Below are positions 62,404 to 64,000 of a stretch of DNA of 64,000 nucleotides, one piece after another. This stretch comes from Pseudomonas sp. Irchel s3f7 (lineage in GTDB: Bacteria > Pseudomonadota > Gammaproteobacteria > Pseudomonadales > Pseudomonadaceae), in assembly GCF_900187615.1 (NCBI RefSeq), contig NZ_FYDO01000007.1:124001-188000 (forward strand), given 5' to 3'. The position numbers and the translations under genes are program-made. The number at the start of each line of letters is the position of its first letter. The stretch's first letter is position 1. A model generated the notes under the pieces. The model saw only the letters and a list, made by a program, of their open reading frames with translations. It was not told the DNA's origin and searched no databases.

Positions 62404-64000
62404 GCCAGATCAATCGCCTGTCCAACGGCGGACGGATCGACCGCAACAAAGTCCTGACGTTCACCTTCAACGGCCAGAGCTACAAAGGCTTTGAAGGCGA
62501 CTCGCTGGCCGCTGCTCTGATCGCCAACGGTGTCGACATCATCGGTCGCAGCTTCAAGTATTCCCGTCCCCGCGGCATCTTCGCAGCCGGCGCTGAAGAG
62601 CCGAACGCGGTGCTGCAGATCGGCGCCACCGAAGCCACGCAGATCCCGAACGTGCGCGCCACGCAACAGGCGCTGTATCAGGGCCTGGTCGCCACCAGCA
62701 CCAACGGCTGGCCGAGCGTGAACAACGACATGATGGGGATTCTCGGCAAGGTCGGCGGCAAGCTGATGCCACCGGGTTTCTACTACAAAACCTTCATGTA
62801 CCCGCAATCGTTCTGGATGACCTACGAGAAGTACATCCGCAAGGCTGCTGGCCTGGGCCGCTCGCCGACCGAGAACGATCCGGACACCTACGACTACATG
62901 AACCAGCACTGCGACGTGCTGATCGTTGGTGGTGGCCCGGCGGGTCTGGCCGCTGCTTTGGCGGCTGCACGCAGCGGTGCCCGTGTGATCCTGGCTGACG
63001 AACAGGAAGAGTTCGGCGGCAGCCTGCTCGACTCCCGCGAAAGCCTCGACGGCAAGCCTGCGATGGAGTGGGTGGCCGGTGTCATCGACGAACTGAAGAA
63101 CACCCCGGACGTGCTGCTGTTGCCGCGCGCCACGGTCAACGGCTACCACGACCACAACTTCCTGACCATTCACGAGCGCCTGACCGACCACCTCGGTGAC
63201 CGCGCACCGATTGGCCAGGTGCGTCAGCGCATTCACCGGGTCCGTGCCACTCGCGTGGTGCTGGCGACCGGCGCTCACGAGCGTCCATTGGTCTACGGCA
63301 ACAACGACGTACCGGGCAACATGCTCGCCGGCGCCATCTCGACTTACGTGCGCCGTTACGGCGTGGCACCGGGCAAGAAACTGGTGCTGTCGACCAACAA
63401 CGACCACGCCTACCGCGTGGCGCTGGATTGGCTCGATGCCAGCCTGCAAGTGGTGGCCATCGCCGACGCCCGCAGCAACCCGCGTGGTGCGCTGGTGGAA
63501 GAGGCTCGCGCCAAAGGCATCCGCATCCTCACCGGCAGCGCCGTGATCGAGGCCCGTGGCAGCAAGCACGTGACCGCTGCCCGCGTTGCCGCCATCGATG
63601 TGAAGGGACATAAAGTCACCAGCCCGGGCGAATGGCTCGACTGCGACGTGGTTGCCAGCTCCGGCGGTTATAGCCCGGTGGTTCACCTGGCTTCGCACTT
63701 GGGCGGCAAGCCGATCTGGCGCGAAGACATCCTCGGTTTCGTACCGGGTGAAGCGCCGCAGAAACGCGTGTGTGTCGGTGGCATCAACGGCGTTTACGGC
63801 CTTGGCGATTCGCTGGCCGATGGTTTTGAAGGCGGCGGTCGCGCTGCTGCCGAAGCCGGCTTCCAATCGGTTGAAGGCGTGTTGCCGAAAGCCCTGAGCC
63901 GTCTTGAAGAGCCGACGCTGGCGCTGTTCCAGGTGCCACACGAAAAGAACACCGCACGGGCACCGAAGCAATTCGTCGACCTGCAAAACGACGTCACCGC
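62400..64000 (+). CDS. soxA: Sarcosine oxidase alpha subunit, N-terminal part, cut by window edge
   Basis: 533 residues are visible, starting MSQINRLSNGGRIDRNKVLTF; the full protein is about 1000. The N-terminal ferredoxin-like domain (FNGQSYKGFEGDSLAAALIANGV, SFKYSRPRGIF) is followed by an NAD-binding domain starting CDVLIVGGGPAGLAAALAAARSG. The missing C-terminal half would hold the folate-binding domain. The start overlaps the soxD stop, so translation is coupled. soxG would be expected outside the window. Confidence 0.95.
   Translation, partial: MSQINRLSNGGRIDRNKVLTFTFNGQSYKGFEGDSLAAALIANGVDIIGRSFKYSRPRGIFAAGAEEPNAVLQIGATEATQIPNVRATQQALYQGLVATSTNGWPSVNNDMMGILGKVGGKLMPPGFYYKTFMYPQSFWMTYEKYIRKAAGLGRSPTENDPDTYDYMNQHCDVLIVGGGPAGLAAALAAARSGARVILADEQEEFGGSLLDSRESLDGKPAMEWVAGVIDELKNTPDVLLLPRATVNGYHDHNFLTIHERLTDHLGDRAPIGQVRQRIHRVRATRVVLATGAHERPLVYGNNDVPGNMLAGAISTYVRRYGVAPGKKLVLSTNNDHAYRVALDWLDASLQVVAIADARSNPRGALVEEARAKGIRILTGSAVIEARGSKHVTAARVAAIDVKGHKVTSPGEWLDCDVVASSGGYSPVVHLASHLGGKPIWREDILGFVPGEAPQKRVCVGGINGVYGLGDSLADGFEGGGRAAAEAGFQSVEGVLPKALSRLEEPTLALFQVPHEKNTARAPKQFVDLQNDVT

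Noticed and set aside
60820..63986. Two long open frames antisense to soxB and soxA
   Set aside because: Shadows of the sarcosine oxidase genes.

Overview
The window is a high-GC gamma-proteobacterial chromosome segment, almost certainly from a Pseudomonas of the fluorescens group. Two things point there: the genes match Pseudomonas orthologues in content and order (recalled PAO1 blocks metK-tktA-epd-pgk-fda and betABI-betT-cbcVWX-sdaB-gbdR-cdh-dgc-gbc-glyA-sox), and intergenic spaces are full of REP/REPIN palindromes typical of fluorescent pseudomonads. Nothing looks like a prophage, IS element, integron or CRISPR array. Both ends cut genes: metK on the left, soxA on the right.

Region 1 (1-8.1 kb): an ArsR-methyltransferase fusion regulator (SahR-like) precedes metK on the minus strand, with a strong 14-bp-arm palindrome in front of it. 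Divergent from it run tkt, epd, pgk, two small lipoprotein genes and fba, closed by a hairpin terminator. Region 2 (8.1-23.4 kb): unlinked housekeeping genes, namely a PL7 alginate lyase, a REC-PAS-GGDEF-EAL protein, a small zinc-protease-like protein, a winged-helix protein, an ElaA acetyltransferase, a periplasmic binding protein, YccS, YhiN, DbpA, an MdtD-like exporter and a TldD/TldE pair.

Region 3 (23.7-64 kb) is almost wholly devoted to quaternary amines. BetT imports choline, and BetA and BetB oxidise it to glycine betaine under BetI. CbcXWV imports betaine, and CaiX probably feeds carnitine to the same permease. A gamma-butyrobetaine dioxygenase, CdhA, CdhC and a thioesterase turn butyrobetaine and carnitine into betaine. 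GbcAB, DgcAB with its own ETF, and SoxBDA then remove the three methyl groups in turn to give glycine. GlyA, LtaE and SdaB lead on to serine and pyruvate. GbdR and CdhR, both GATase1-AraC regulators, probably control these steps. Direct repeats with GTCGC cores lie in front of four of the operons, and a clear sigma-54 promoter lies in front of gbdR.

The most unusual sequence is the 0.9 kb gene-free interval between etfB and gbcA. It holds four copies of a degenerate repeat, three of them exactly 182 bp apart, each with a perfect DnaA box (TGTGGATAA) at the same offset. It is a candidate DnaA-titration or DnaA-regulated locus. A second candidate is a short structured RNA gene with a strong terminator between gbdR and the butyrobetaine dioxygenase gene.
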